From Myxococcales bacterium UBA1660 (GTDB taxonomy: Bacteria; Myxococcota_A; Polyangia; Polyangiales; Houyiibacteriaceae), in assembly GCA_002320815.1 (NCBI GenBank), contig DCLA01000092.1:12153-76152 (forward strand): DNA of 64,000 nt, given 5' to 3'. The position numbers and the translations under genes were made by a program. Positions 16,369 to 25,085 of the stretch are shown here, in pieces. Below the pieces are notes generated by a model, which saw only the letters and a program-made list of their open reading frames with translations, was not told where the DNA came from and did not search any database. Within the stretch, counting starts at the first letter, position 1. The number at the start of each line of letters is the position of its first letter.

Positions 16369-17585
16369 TCGCCCGACTCCGCGGGCTCGGCGGACCCGTC
16401 GTCCGGGGCGAGGGGCTCGAGACCGAAGAGCCGCTCGGCGTTCCGGTGGTAGATCTGCTCCAAGACCTCTTCGGAAAGACCCAACCCGTCGATGGTCCAG
16501 TCGCCTTGGATGGGCGTGGGATGGGCAAAGCCGCGGTCCTCGGTCTCGAAGTAGCGCCAGTGCGCCTCGTAGAACCCCGGGATTCGCGAGGGCGGATCCA
16601 AGCTCTCGCCCACCGAGCCGAGCACGAAGCCGCCGCCCGGGCTCATCTGGAAGTCGGTGCCGAAGAGGATCCGGTCGGCGTGCTCGGTGAAGAGCCGGCG
16701 CATCCGCGCAGGGTCGTGGCGGCCGATCTCCGGGACCCGGGCGCCCGTCTCCACGTAGAGGTTGGGATAGGCGTCGAGCATCCGCTCGACCCGGTCGGGC
16801 TCCTCGGGGGCGTTGCCGAAGTGCGCGCCCACGAACGTGGTGTCCGGGTGCCGGGCGACCCGGTTCTCGAACTGCTCCAGCATGCTCTCCCAGCTCGGCC
16901 AGCGGTGGCCGATGGGCTCGCCGTAGCGATCCAAGCGCTCGCCGTGGAACGACCAGGAGGGATGCGCCGCCAGCTCGGCGTGGCGCTCGTTGGCCGGCGT
17001 GTCCGGTTCGAAGAAGGCCTTGGGGTCTCCGGTGTGGATCAGCACCGGCAGCCCGTGACGGCCGGCGGCCTCGAAGGCCGGGTCGAGGCGGGGATCGTCG
17101 ACCCGGAGGAGGGTCCCGTCGTCGTTCGCGTACCCGAGGCCGAGGCCCTTGAAGATCTTGAGGCCCACCGCGCCGGCCGCCGCGCAGCGGGCCAGGGTGT
17201 CCTCGGCGTAGGCGGCGAAGTCCTCGTCGGCCGAGCGCCGCCAGTCCACGTGGCAGTAGGGAAGCAACCGGATGGGACGGCCGCTCTGCACCAACGTGTC
17301 GAGGCGCTCGCCGGGTTCGGCGCCGCTCGCGTTCAGGGCGACCCGGACCCCATGGGCTCCGAAGATGCGCATCGCCGAAGGACCCAGCGTCCGCGGGACG
17401 TGGACGTGGACGTCGATCTTGGGGATGTCGGCGTAAGTCCGGGGCGGCTCCGGCTCGTCCTCTGCCCGAGCGGGCTCGACCGCCGCCCCGGGCTCGGCGG
17501 GCCCGGGGTCCCGGGAGGCCCACCAGCCGAGACCGAGCGCCGCGACGAGCAACGCCGCGCCGCCCCCCAGGAGAGCCCACCTCAT
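16365..17585 (-). CDS. amidohydrolase (Amidohydro_2 family), membrane-anchored
   Basis: This 406-aa TIM-barrel metallohydrolase has one N-terminal TM anchor (about 4-23, LLGGGAALLVAALGLGWW), so the catalytic domain is expected in the periplasm. Metal-site motifs of the PF04909 family are present: KIDVHVHV at the first strand, LPVLIHTGD, TFVGAHFGN and RILFGTDF. A Glu/Pro/Ala-rich linker separates anchor and barrel. This family includes decarboxylases and lactonases; the substrate cannot be told here. The ATG at 17585 was chosen because translation from it starts directly at the anchor; an upstream GTG at 17702 adds a non-signal stretch. It overlaps the histidine-kinase start by four bases, so the kinase may sense conditions tied to this enzyme's substrate (inference). 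Confidence 0.85.
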   Translation of the reverse strand: MRWALLGGGAALLVAALGLGWWASRDPGPAEPGAAVEPARAEDEPEPPRTYADIPKIDVHVHVPRTLGPSAMRIFGAHGVRVALNASGAEPGERLDTLVQSGRPIRLLPYCHVDWRRSADEDFAAYAEDTLARCAAAGAVGLKIFKGLGLGYANDDGTLLRVDDPRLDPAFEAAGRHGLPVLIHTGDPKAFFEPDTPANERHAELAAHPSWSFHGERLDRYGEPIGHRWPSWESMLEQFENRVARHPDTTFVGAHFGNAPEEPDRVERMLDAYPNLYVETGARVPEIGRHDPARMRRLFTEHADRILFGTDFQMSPGGGFVLGSVGESLDPPSRIPGFYEAHWRYFETEDRGFAHPTPIQGDWTIDGLGLSEEVLEQIYHRNAERLFGLEPLAPDDGSAEPAESGE

Positions 17586-17633
17586 GCCGTCACCGTCATG
17601 GGCCCGATGCTCGGTGATGGGCGGCCCCTTGAA

Positions 17634-17650
17634 AAGGGGGCGTCCAGCGT
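17634..17650. promoter_or_regulatory. CCCCTT-GAA-AAGGGG hairpin in the divergent intergenic region
   Basis: A perfect six-base-pair inverted repeat with a three-base loop lies 50 bases upstream of the amidohydrolase gene, in the 270-base region divergent to the cell-wall amidase gene. It could be an operator or a leader hairpin. No convincing -10/-35 pair was recognised around it, and I see nothing else in 17586-17856 beyond the ribosome-binding site of the rightward gene. Confidence 0.3.
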
Positions 17651-17856
17651 CTGTGCAGCTTCTGAACAGATCGGGCTCGCACGCTGTCCAAAGTCCGCAC
17701 ACCTGCCTAAACGACCGGAATGGCTGAAGTATTCACGGCATACGCCGCGACCCCGACCCGCCCCGGCCCGCTCGGAGTGCGCGCTGGAGTCCGCGGATCG
17801 GGGTCCGCAGCCCCTCGTTCGGGTCGGTACGCACCTTGCACAGCGGGAGGGTGCCC

Positions 17857-20787
17857 ATGTCCCTCCCCCGCCTCCTCCTCGCTCTCTGCCTCGCTGCCGT
17901 CGCCGCTCCCGCCAGCGCGCAGCTCATCGTCATCGACGCCGGCCACGGCGGCACCGACCCCGGCGCGGTCGGCTGCGGCCTCGAGGAGACCGATGTGGTC
18001 CTCGACGTCGCCCAGCGCCTGAAGATCCTCCTCGAGGGCGCCGGCCTGAGCGCGGCCCTGACCCGCTCCGACGACCGCTACGTCGGCCTCAGCGCGCGGG
18101 CGGACTACGCCAACTCCCGCGGCGCCTCGCGCTTCGTCTCCATCCACGCCAACGCCAACGCGGGCACCCCGGCGACGGGCACCGAGACCTTCACCGCGAC
18201 CAGCTCCTCGGCCAACTCCCGGGACATGGCCAGCCACATCCAGAGCGAGATGCTCGCCGCCTGGGGCCTCCGCGACCGCGGCGTGAAGAGCGCCAACTTC
18301 ACCGTCCTCACCCGGACCTCCATGCCGGCCACCCTCAGCGAGATGGGCTTCATCAACAACTGCAGCAACGACTCGATCAAGCTGGGCAGCGCGAGCGAGC
18401 GGCAGGCCATCGCGGTGGCCCACTACCGGGCGATCCTGGAGCACCTCGGCCGCACGGTCACCGACCCGACCCCGACCCCGACGCCCACGCCGGACCCCGG
18501 CACCAGCACCGGCACCGTCCGCGGCGTGGTCTTCGAGGACACCGGCGCCGGCCTGGAGGACACGACCAACCGCATCCCCAACGCGCGGGTGACCATCGGC
18601 GGGACCACCTTCACCGCCGACAGCAACGGCAACTTCGTCCTCGACGTCGCCACCGGTAGCGCCACCGTCGAGGCCGAGGCCGCCGGCTTCGTGGCCGGCT
18701 CGCGTACCTGCGAGGTCACCGCCGGCGGCACCACCTGGTGCAGCGTCGGCGTCACCGCCGAGGTCACCATGGCGCCCCCCGCCGCCGGCGAGCTCTGCTC
18801 GGACAGCTGCCGCGACGCCTTCGACGGCTGGTGCGACGACGGCGGCCCCGGCAGCGACTACTCCATCTGCGCCCTCGGCACCGACTGCGGCGACTGCGGC
18901 TCGCGCGCCGACGAGACCTCCACCCCGACGACTCCCGCGCCCACCCCGACCGAGGGCGTCCACGCCGGGCTCACCCAGGGCGGCAGCGAGATCCCGCGCC
19001 GAGGCCTGAACAATCCGACCCTGCAGAGCACCCTGGGCATGGCCTTCGAGCCCTACGGCGAGGTGGTCGACGTCGCCGGCGCGACCTGGGTCGAGGGCAA
19101 GATCAGCCACTTCGGCGGCCCGATGGACATGGGCGTCCCCGCGGACGGAACCGGCGCCATCACCGGCGAGATCGTCCGGAACCTGAACGACCCGCTCAAC
19201 CCCAGCGCTGCCACCCTGGCCGCGCGCCCGGAGGACTACTACTACCTGGCCATGCGCTGGAGCTACCAGCCCAACGGCCGCTCCTTCTGGCAGGACGCGC
19301 GCATCGTGCTCCGCAACCCCGTCAGCGGGCAGGAGGTCGTGGTGCGGCCCGTCGATTGGGGTCCCCACACCGACACCGGCCGCGTCGTGGACATGTCCCC
19401 GCAGGCCATGGCCGACCTGGGCATGGTGACCGACGACGTGGTGCAGGTGGCCTTCGCCGCGCCCGGCACCGCCCTCGGCCCGGTGGCCGGCACCGGCGAC
19501 GGCAGCGTGGCCAGCGGCCCGACCGGGACGGTCCACGGCGTGGTCCACGAGGACGGAGACAGCAGCGCTCGAGTGGGCGGCGCCGACGTGCGCGTCCTGG
19601 AAACTGGGAGAAACGTGACGACGAACGACGTGGGCTACTTCCAGCTGCAGCTGGGTGCCGGCACCTACACCCTCCAGACCAGCGTCGGCGGTGAGACCCG
19701 CGACCGGAGCTGCGAGGTGAACGTGGGCGGCGAGGTCTGGTGCTCCATCGCGGTCCCCGCGGGCACCGCCAGCCGCATCGTGCTCGACGACGGCAAGGTC
19801 GGCGACCTCCCCGCCACCGGGTTGGTCAGCGGCTGCAGCGCCGGCGGCTCGGGCGGCGGCTCCAGCGTCTGGCTCTGGCTCCTGATGCTGCCCTTCCTGC
19901 TGCGTCGCCGCGCTTCGGCCGTGGCCGTCGCCGGCGCGCTCCTCTGCGTCGCCGGCTGCCAGGACGAGACCGCCGCCGCCGGCGCCGGCCTCACCGACGA
20001 GGTCGACGCCCCCGCACACGTCGAGCGCATCGCCCTGGCCGCTCGCGTGGAACCCTTCGCGCACCTGGCGGACCTGACCACGGTCGCCGAGGGCCCGTAC
20101 ATCGACGCCACCGTCTCCCCGGACGGACGCCGGGTGGCCCTGGCCCACGAGACCTACGCCGGCCTCAGCGTCCTGGAGCTCCGCAGCCGGCACGTGGCGC
20201 AGATCGCCGACACCCCGCGGTCGGGCCTCGCGCCCGTCTGGAGCGGCACCAGCGACCAGCTCGCCATCCGCGCGCCGGAGCAGTCGGCCACCGCGGTCCC
20301 GATGCTCGCCCGGGACCTCAGCGGCCTGGAGATCGCTCCGCTCGCGCCCAGCCAGTCCCTGCGCGCCTGGGCCGAGGACGACGCCATCGTCGTCTTGGAC
20401 GGCGACGAGCGGACCGAGCTCGCCCCGCCCGGGGACCGCTACTTCGACCCGCAGGTCTCGGAGGACGGGGCCTTCGTGGTCTTCCGCGGCCTCTCCACCG
20501 GCCTCTACCTCTGGGAGCGCGCGGCGAACCGGACCCTGCACCTCGGCCGCGGGGACCACGCGCGCTTCTCCCCCGATGGCCGCTGGCTGATCTTCGACCG
20601 ACTCGAGGACGACGGATCCCAGTTCACCGCGGGCCAGCTCTTCCTGACGGACCTCCGGGACCCGGAGCGCCGGACGGCCCAGCTGCCCACCGAGGGCCTG
20701 GTCCATCACCCATCCATCGCCGGCGACACGGTGGTCTTCCTGGAGGGCGAGACGCTGGTCCGCCGCGCGCGGCTGGCGATGGACTGA
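17857..20787 (+). CDS. N-acetylmuramoyl-L-alanine amidase, MYXO-CTERM-like tag, fused in frame to a TolB-like lipoprotein
   Basis: This is one uninterrupted frame of 976 aa. A signal peptide ends near APASAQ. An Amidase_3 domain (about 22-195) follows, with DAGHGG (Zn His 30), GLEET (Zn Glu) and VSIHANA (Zn His). It cuts the amide between MurNAc and L-Ala in peptidoglycan. Next come a carboxypeptidase-regulatory-like domain (about 215-300), a Cys-rich patch, an RlpA-like double-psi barrel (RPVDWGPHTDTGRVVDMS) and a second regulatory-like domain. Residues about 655-685 look like a MYXO-CTERM tag: VSGCS (Cys 660), a hydrophobic stretch and RRR. Directly after this a new hydrophobic run ends in lipobox CVAGC (Cys 701), and a beta-propeller follows to the end. 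GGGAGG six bases before the ATG at 17857 fixes the start. An internal GTG at 19921 could start the second part separately. Confidence 0.85.
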   Translation: MSLPRLLLALCLAAVAAPASAQLIVIDAGHGGTDPGAVGCGLEETDVVLDVAQRLKILLEGAGLSAALTRSDDRYVGLSARADYANSRGASRFVSIHANANAGTPATGTETFTATSSSANSRDMASHIQSEMLAAWGLRDRGVKSANFTVLTRTSMPATLSEMGFINNCSNDSIKLGSASERQAIAVAHYRAILEHLGRTVTDPTPTPTPTPDPGTSTGTVRGVVFEDTGAGLEDTTNRIPNARVTIGGTTFTADSNGNFVLDVATGSATVEAEAAGFVAGSRTCEVTAGGTTWCSVGVTAEVTMAPPAAGELCSDSCRDAFDGWCDDGGPGSDYSICALGTDCGDCGSRADETSTPTTPAPTPTEGVHAGLTQGGSEIPRRGLNNPTLQSTLGMAFEPYGEVVDVAGATWVEGKISHFGGPMDMGVPADGTGAITGEIVRNLNDPLNPSAATLAARPEDYYYLAMRWSYQPNGRSFWQDARIVLRNPVSGQEVVVRPVDWGPHTDTGRVVDMSPQAMADLGMVTDDVVQVAFAAPGTALGPVAGTGDGSVASGPTGTVHGVVHEDGDSSARVGGADVRVLETGRNVTTNDVGYFQLQLGAGTYTLQTSVGGETRDRSCEVNVGGEVWCSIAVPAGTASRIVLDDGKVGDLPATGLVSGCSAGGSGGGSSVWLWLLMLPFLLRRRASAVAVAGALLCVAGCQDETAAAGAGLTDEVDAPAHVERIALAARVEPFAHLADLTTVAEGPYIDATVSPDGRRVALAHETYAGLSVLELRSRHVAQIADTPRSGLAPVWSGTSDQLAIRAPEQSATAVPMLARDLSGLEIAPLAPSQSLRAWAEDDAIVVLDGDERTELAPPGDRYFDPQVSEDGAFVVFRGLSTGLYLWERAANRTLHLGRGDHARFSPDGRWLIFDRLEDDGSQFTAGQLFLTDLRDPERRTAQLPTEGLVHHPSIAGDTVVFLEGETLVRRARLAMD

Positions 20788-20804
20788 CCGTCTCCGACGC
20801 GCGC

Positions 20805-20840
20805 CGAACGCCCGCCGGTCCTGCGACCCGCGGGCGTTCG
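20805..20840 (+). terminator. hairpin after the amidase/propeller gene
   Basis: CGAACGCCCGC (20805-20815) and GCGGGCGTTCG (20830-20840) are perfect 11-base inverted repeats with a 14-base loop, 17 bases after the stop. There is no clean U-tract after it. This is the expected position for the transcript end before the J-domain gene. Confidence 0.65.
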
Positions 20841-20947
20841 TCGTCCGTCGTTCGAGAATCGGAGCCCGCCCCGGGAAGACGACGGGAACTTTCTCGGTAG
20901 AATGGACACCGAGCATCGCGGGCCCCGAGCGGGCCGCGGGAGGAACG

Positions 20948-21556
20948 ATGAGGAAGACGGCATTCGAGGTGTTGGGCATTGGCGAAGACGCGACCCGATC
21001 GCAGGTCCGGCGCGCGTGGCGGCGCCTCGCGAAGACCACGCACCCGGACGTCGACCCCTCCCCGGAAGCGGCGCGACGCTTCCAGGCTCTCCGCGCCGCC
21101 TACCGCGAGGCGCTGCGGGAGGCGGACCTCCGGGCGGGCCGGCCCGTACGCCGCTCCCGAGCGCCGCGCCCGGTACACGCCGAGCGTGCACGCTTCCGCT
21201 TCGCCTGCGGGAGCTGCGAGGACACCTTCGCGGTGGCCGGTGAGTGTCCGCGCTGCGAGGTGGCGCTTCAAGACAGCCGGGTCGGCCCGGTGCGTCAGGC
21301 GCCGCTGGACCCGGCGGTGGCCGCGCTCGTGGACGCGCTGGAAAACCCCCAGCCCACCCTCGCCGACCGCCTACCGATCCCTCCCGAGCAGCGACCCGCG
21401 GCGCTCGCGCTCACCCTGGCGGGGTTGGGCATCTTCCAGATGACCGTGGGCCTCGGCGGCTTGGCCGTGCTCAGCCTGGGCTTCGCCACCCTCTGGGTCG
21501 GGGCCCAGGCCCAGGGGCGCCTGGACCTGGCCCGCTCGCGCTCCTGGCTCCGCTGA
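20948..21556 (+). CDS. J-domain protein with zinc ribbon and C-terminal membrane segments
   Basis: This 202-aa protein starts with a DnaJ-like J domain (about 4-62: FEVLGI, RRAWRRLAKTTHPDVDPS), with the HPD motif needed to stimulate Hsp70/DnaK intact. A short zinc ribbon follows (about 86-106, CGSCE...CPRCE). A hydrophobic C-terminal region of two close helices (about 150-185, ALALTLAGLGIFQMTV and GLAVLSLGFATLWV) makes it membrane-bound with the J domain probably cytosolic. A GGGAGGA sequence before the ATG at 20948 is a good ribosome-binding site. It is not next to dnaK or grpE, so it is an accessory co-chaperone. Its stop codon lies inside a 14-base palindrome shared with the converging PHP-lipoprotein gene. 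Confidence 0.82.
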   Translation: MRKTAFEVLGIGEDATRSQVRRAWRRLAKTTHPDVDPSPEAARRFQALRAAYREALREADLRAGRPVRRSRAPRPVHAERARFRFACGSCEDTFAVAGECPRCEVALQDSRVGPVRQAPLDPAVAALVDALENPQPTLADRLPIPPEQRPAALALTLAGLGIFQMTVGLGGLAVLSLGFATLWVGAQAQGRLDLARSRSWLR

Positions 21557-21567
21557 GCCGCGGCTCA
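21554..21567. terminator. 14-base perfect palindrome holding both convergent stop codons
   Basis: TGAGCCGCGGCTCA is a perfect palindrome. Its first three bases are the stop of the J-domain gene and its last three, read on the other strand, are the stop of the PHP lipoprotein. As RNA it can form only a short hairpin, so termination is uncertain; the geometry itself is exact. Confidence 0.4.
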
Positions 21568-24036
21568 CTCGACCAGGATGGGGTTCGTGGCCCCGAAGGC
21601 CGCGAAGGGGAGCACCGGCGGCGCGCCCCGGGGGCCGTCGGCCCGGACCATGAAGAAGGTCGCGCCCCCGAGCTCCACGTCGAGGGTCTCGTCCACCCGC
21701 ACCACCTCGCTGCTGGCGGGGATCGCCTGGTCGAGCACCGTCGCGCTGCCCGCGTAGACCCGCAGCCGGTCGAGCTCGACGTAGGGCGGCGCCTGGACCC
21801 GGACGCGGATCGTCGCCGTGTCGCCGGCCACGCCCTCCAGGGTGGCTTCGACGAACGCTCCGCCGCTGACCGTCATCTCGCGAGCGGCGAACGCCGCCGC
21901 GATGTCGCCCCAGGCGTAGGCGCCCGGCGCATCGTCCGGGACCCGGACCAGGGTCCGGGTGCTGCCCCCCGGACGGCCCGGATCGTGGCTGTCGCTGTTG
22001 CCGACCATCCCGAAGCGCCAGCCGTTCTCCCAGAGGCCGAGGAAGGCCGCCAGGGTCTCCTCGTCCTGGGAGCCCGCGCCGTCGTTGAAGACCTCGACCA
22101 CGTCCCAATCGAACTCGGCGATGGGCGCGTCGGCGGGGATCCCGATCTCCGTGGGCGTCACCGTGGCCATCCCGGTCATCGGGTCCAGGGCGATCGCCTT
22201 CAGCCACCCCGAGCGGCCGCGGTAGGGGTGGTTGAGCTGCACGATGGCGCCCCCGAGGCTCTCGTCCCCCAGGGCACGTAGCTCGCCGAAGAGCGCGGTC
22301 GGGTCGCTGGGGAACCACACCGGCGCGCCGAAGCCCGCGCGGTCGGGATCGCGCACCAGCGGGTAGCCGCCGACGTGGGCGAGGATGGGGTCCGAGGCCT
22401 CCACCCCGGGCACGGCCAGGATGAGTCCATCGAGCTCGGCGGCCTGGAGTTCGGGACCGTAGTCGGTGATGAAGTCGTGGTCGGTGCTGGCCGCGACCTC
22501 GATGCCCTCTCCGGCCAGGATCCGCACCGCGTCCGCCACCGGGTGGGTGCTGTCGGTGCTCATCTCGGTGTGCAGGTGGAAGTCACCCGCCACCCAGCCG
22601 GTGGTGTCCACCACGCGCGGCAGATCCGCCGTGACCTGCACCGGGGCGGCGGTCTCGAGGTCGACGTCCTGCTGGTGCAGGTCGTATTCGTACCCCCGGC
22701 TCAGGGTCACGCTCAGCGGCCCGGGCGGCAGCCGGATCGCGGTGGTCCCCCGGACCACGCGCCGCAAGATCTCTTCGCCATCCCGGACCCCGGTCACGCG
22801 CACCGGGAGCGCTTCCCCTTCCGCGGTCGCGTCGACCTCCAGGATGGCGACCGGCGCCGGCTCGAGCTCGACCACGGCTCCGGCGTCGTCGTTCACCTCG
22901 GCGGCGTAGTAGCGCTCGAAGCCCGGGACGTAGCTGCGGCTCCCCGCCGGCACGCGCAGGGTGTTCTCGCCGGGCGAGAGCCGGGTCCGGAGCCAGAACT
23001 CGTCCTCGAGCCGGATCTCCACCTCTTCGGCGCCCGAGAGCGTCACCTCCTCGAGCTCGTCGCCCGCGGTCAGGAGGGCGTGCACCTCGGCGGCGGTCGC
23101 GCCCAGGGCGAGCTCCGCGGCCACGGTCACCGCCTCACCGGCCGGCGCGAGGATCCGCGCCGACTGGGTCAGATACACCCCGGCGATCCGGGAAGCCGAG
23201 CCCTCGTCGGACGCGATCCGGAAGCCCAGCGCGGTCTCGGGGCTCTCGAAGAGCATCCCGACGAAGCCGGCGGAGTCCTCGGCGTCACCGGAGTTCACGT
23301 CGTCGCCCAGGACCCCGGCGCCCGGGAGCTGCGCGCGGGCCGCGCCGGCCGCGCGAGCCACCAGCCCCGGCTGAGCGGCGAGGACCCGGGTCCCCGCCTC
23401 GGCGGCGAACTGGACCTCGACCCGGAGGGTGGACTCGTCGGGGTGGAGCTCGTAGCGGAGCAACCCGAACGCCGGCGGGTTGGGCAGCAGACCGCCCAGG
23501 GCCGCGGAGATGACCTCCAACCGTTCGATCTCGAAGGGGACCTCCACCCGGGCCACGCCGTCCGCCCCGGCCGCGGTGATGACGATGTCCGAGGGCCGCG
23601 CGATGGAGAGGTCCAACGAGACGAAGGCCTCCTGCAGCAGGTCCGGCTCCCCGTGACGCGCGGCGTCGATGATGCCCCCCGGGTAGGCTCCGATGAGCGT
23701 TGCCGCTTCGGTTCCGGTCCGGATCACCACCGAGATCTGCGAGTTGCTCAGGACGATGTCGCCTTCGCGGCCCATCACCAGCGCCCCCTGGGGGAGCTCC
23801 TCGGGACAGGCGACGCGCTTGGCGCGCACCTCGCCCGGCCCCGGGATCTCGGCCTCGCAGCCCGTCAGCACGTCGGGATCCGGGACCACCTCGAAGGTCG
23901 GCGGGTCCGGCAGGGGCTCCGCCGCGTCCGGGGCATCCACCGCCATGTCCTCGGTCGCCGCTCCCCCGTCGTCGCCGCAACCCGTACCCGCGAAACCGAA
24001 GCCGAGGACGACCCCGGCCACTACCATCCAACGCAT
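21565..24036 (-). CDS. PHP-domain metal-dependent phosphoesterase-like lipoprotein
   Basis: This 823-aa predicted lipoprotein has the signal MRWMVVAGVVLGFGF with lipobox GTGC (Cys 20) and an acidic linker. The first 460 residues are beta-rich (FEVVPDPDVLTGCEAEIPG, VLSNSQISVVIRTG) with no domain I can name. A PHP domain begins near residue 485 with GDFHLHTEMSTDS, followed by AASTDHDFITDYG, LNHPYRG and GNSDSHDPGR; these His/Asp residues form the metal site typical of PHP phosphoesterases. A final beta-sandwich (YVELDRLRVYAG) follows. The export signal puts the enzyme at the outer envelope, so a phosphorylated or phosphodiester nutrient or polymer is plausible, but the substrate is unknown. It converges with the J-domain gene and is divergent from the PilZ gene. 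Confidence 0.85.
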   Translation of the reverse strand: MRWMVVAGVVLGFGFAGTGCGDDGGAATEDMAVDAPDAAEPLPDPPTFEVVPDPDVLTGCEAEIPGPGEVRAKRVACPEELPQGALVMGREGDIVLSNSQISVVIRTGTEAATLIGAYPGGIIDAARHGEPDLLQEAFVSLDLSIARPSDIVITAAGADGVARVEVPFEIERLEVISAALGGLLPNPPAFGLLRYELHPDESTLRVEVQFAAEAGTRVLAAQPGLVARAAGAARAQLPGAGVLGDDVNSGDAEDSAGFVGMLFESPETALGFRIASDEGSASRIAGVYLTQSARILAPAGEAVTVAAELALGATAAEVHALLTAGDELEEVTLSGAEEVEIRLEDEFWLRTRLSPGENTLRVPAGSRSYVPGFERYYAAEVNDDAGAVVELEPAPVAILEVDATAEGEALPVRVTGVRDGEEILRRVVRGTTAIRLPPGPLSVTLSRGYEYDLHQQDVDLETAAPVQVTADLPRVVDTTGWVAGDFHLHTEMSTDSTHPVADAVRILAGEGIEVAASTDHDFITDYGPELQAAELDGLILAVPGVEASDPILAHVGGYPLVRDPDRAGFGAPVWFPSDPTALFGELRALGDESLGGAIVQLNHPYRGRSGWLKAIALDPMTGMATVTPTEIGIPADAPIAEFDWDVVEVFNDGAGSQDEETLAAFLGLWENGWRFGMVGNSDSHDPGRPGGSTRTLVRVPDDAPGAYAWGDIAAAFAAREMTVSGGAFVEATLEGVAGDTATIRVRVQAPPYVELDRLRVYAGSATVLDQAIPASSEVVRVDETLDVELGGATFFMVRADGPRGAPPVLPFAAFGATNPILVE

Positions 24037-24162
24037 CGGCGGAGCATAGCCCGGGAGCCCTTGCACCTGATGGGGGCATCCCCTACCTCCACCCCGCCAC
24101 CGCTCCCCCTGCCGGGGGGATCCTGTCACGTCCCCAGGGGGTCGAACGACAGACCGGGGGCA

Positions 24163-24192
24163 TTGCCACCGGGTCGACTGCGCGTCTATCAT
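24163..24192 (+). promoter_or_regulatory. sigma70-type promoter of the PilZ gene
   Basis: The -35 hexamer TTGCCA (24163-24168) and -10 hexamer TATCAT (24187-24192) are separated by 18 bases; each matches consensus at five of six positions. The -10 ends 37 bases before the ATG at 24230. This is the best housekeeping-type promoter I could read in the window. Confidence 0.6.
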
Positions 24193-24229
24193 CGCGCCGC
24201 CGCCCGGCGTTCGAGAGGACCGACCAACG

Positions 24230-25030
24230 ATGACGTATTCTGGAGCCGACCAGGCTCGCGCTTCCCGAGAAGAACTGGGCAAGGCCCTCGAGGCCCTGCA
24301 GCAGGACCCGAACATCCCCGACGACGTGATGGCGGTGGCCCAGAACATCGCCCAGGCGGTGGGTGCCCTCTTCGAGGCGGAGAAGGCCAGCTCGGAGCCC
24401 GATGGCAAGGCGAGCGTGAAGGCCGCCCTGGGCAACCTCAGCCAGACCTTGGCGCTGCTGCAGGACGTGAAGTCGACCCACGGCGGCGTGGACGTGGCCA
24501 CGCAGACGATCGCTCAGACGATGAGCAAGCTCTACCCCCTGACCACCGTGCCCAGCCGTATGGCGCCGGCGCCGACGGGGGATACGACGATCAAGGATCC
24601 GGTGGTCCCCAAGGCGGCCAAGGTCCCCTCCGAGGCGCCGGCGCCCATCGATCCCGCCCGCGCGTCCATGCCGAAGATCGCCCCCAAGCCCACCGGGGCC
24701 CGGGAGAAGATCGAGGCGAACATCGGCGCCACGACCGAGAGCAACTTCTACGTCGGCTTCAGCGGCGAGATCTCCCAGGGCGGCGTCTTCCTGGCCACCT
24801 ACGAGGTCCTGCCGAAGGACAGCTCGGTCAACGTGCTGGTCACCCTCCCCGGCAACTTCGAGTTCCGCTGCGACGGCTGGGTCCGCTTCGTGCGCGATCC
24901 CTTCGACCTGAGCGCCGACGACGGCGCCGATCCCGGGATGGGCATCCAGTTCGAGAACCTCCCCGCCGACGCCCGGGAGCTCGTCCTGCGCTTCATCCGC
25001 AAGCGCCCGCCGATGTTCTACGACGACTGA
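24230..25030 (+). CDS. PilZ-domain protein (TIGR02266-like)
   Basis: This 266-aa cytoplasmic protein has an N-terminal helical region (about 1-95, coiled-coil-like: ALEALQQDPNIPDDVMAVAQ), a Pro/Ala/Lys-rich linker (about 105-160) and a C-terminal PilZ-like domain (about 165-260). The C-terminal part shows TESNFYVGFSGEISQGGVFL, then CDGWVRFVRD and GIQFENLP, as in the myxobacterial PilZ subfamily TIGR02266. The canonical RxxxR c-di-GMP switch is not clearly present ahead of the domain, so nucleotide binding is uncertain. A sigma70-type promoter lies 38 bases upstream. The neighbouring 193-aa gene is 55 bases downstream on the same strand and may be co-transcribed. Likely roles are motility or surface control, from family knowledge only. 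Confidence 0.82.
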   Translation: MTYSGADQARASREELGKALEALQQDPNIPDDVMAVAQNIAQAVGALFEAEKASSEPDGKASVKAALGNLSQTLALLQDVKSTHGGVDVATQTIAQTMSKLYPLTTVPSRMAPAPTGDTTIKDPVVPKAAKVPSEAPAPIDPARASMPKIAPKPTGAREKIEANIGATTESNFYVGFSGEISQGGVFLATYEVLPKDSSVNVLVTLPGNFEFRCDGWVRFVRDPFDLSADDGADPGMGIQFENLPADARELVLRFIRKRPPMFYDD

Positions 25031-25085
25031 CGGGGCAGGGGCGGTTCGGAGTGCATTCGGCTCCGTTCGCGAGTAACGTCGAAGC

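Noticed and set aside
17707..21039. 1110-residue minus-strand open frame opposite the amidase/propeller gene
   Set aside because: Shadow frame without domains; the plus frame has a signal peptide, catalytic motifs and a ribosome-binding site.
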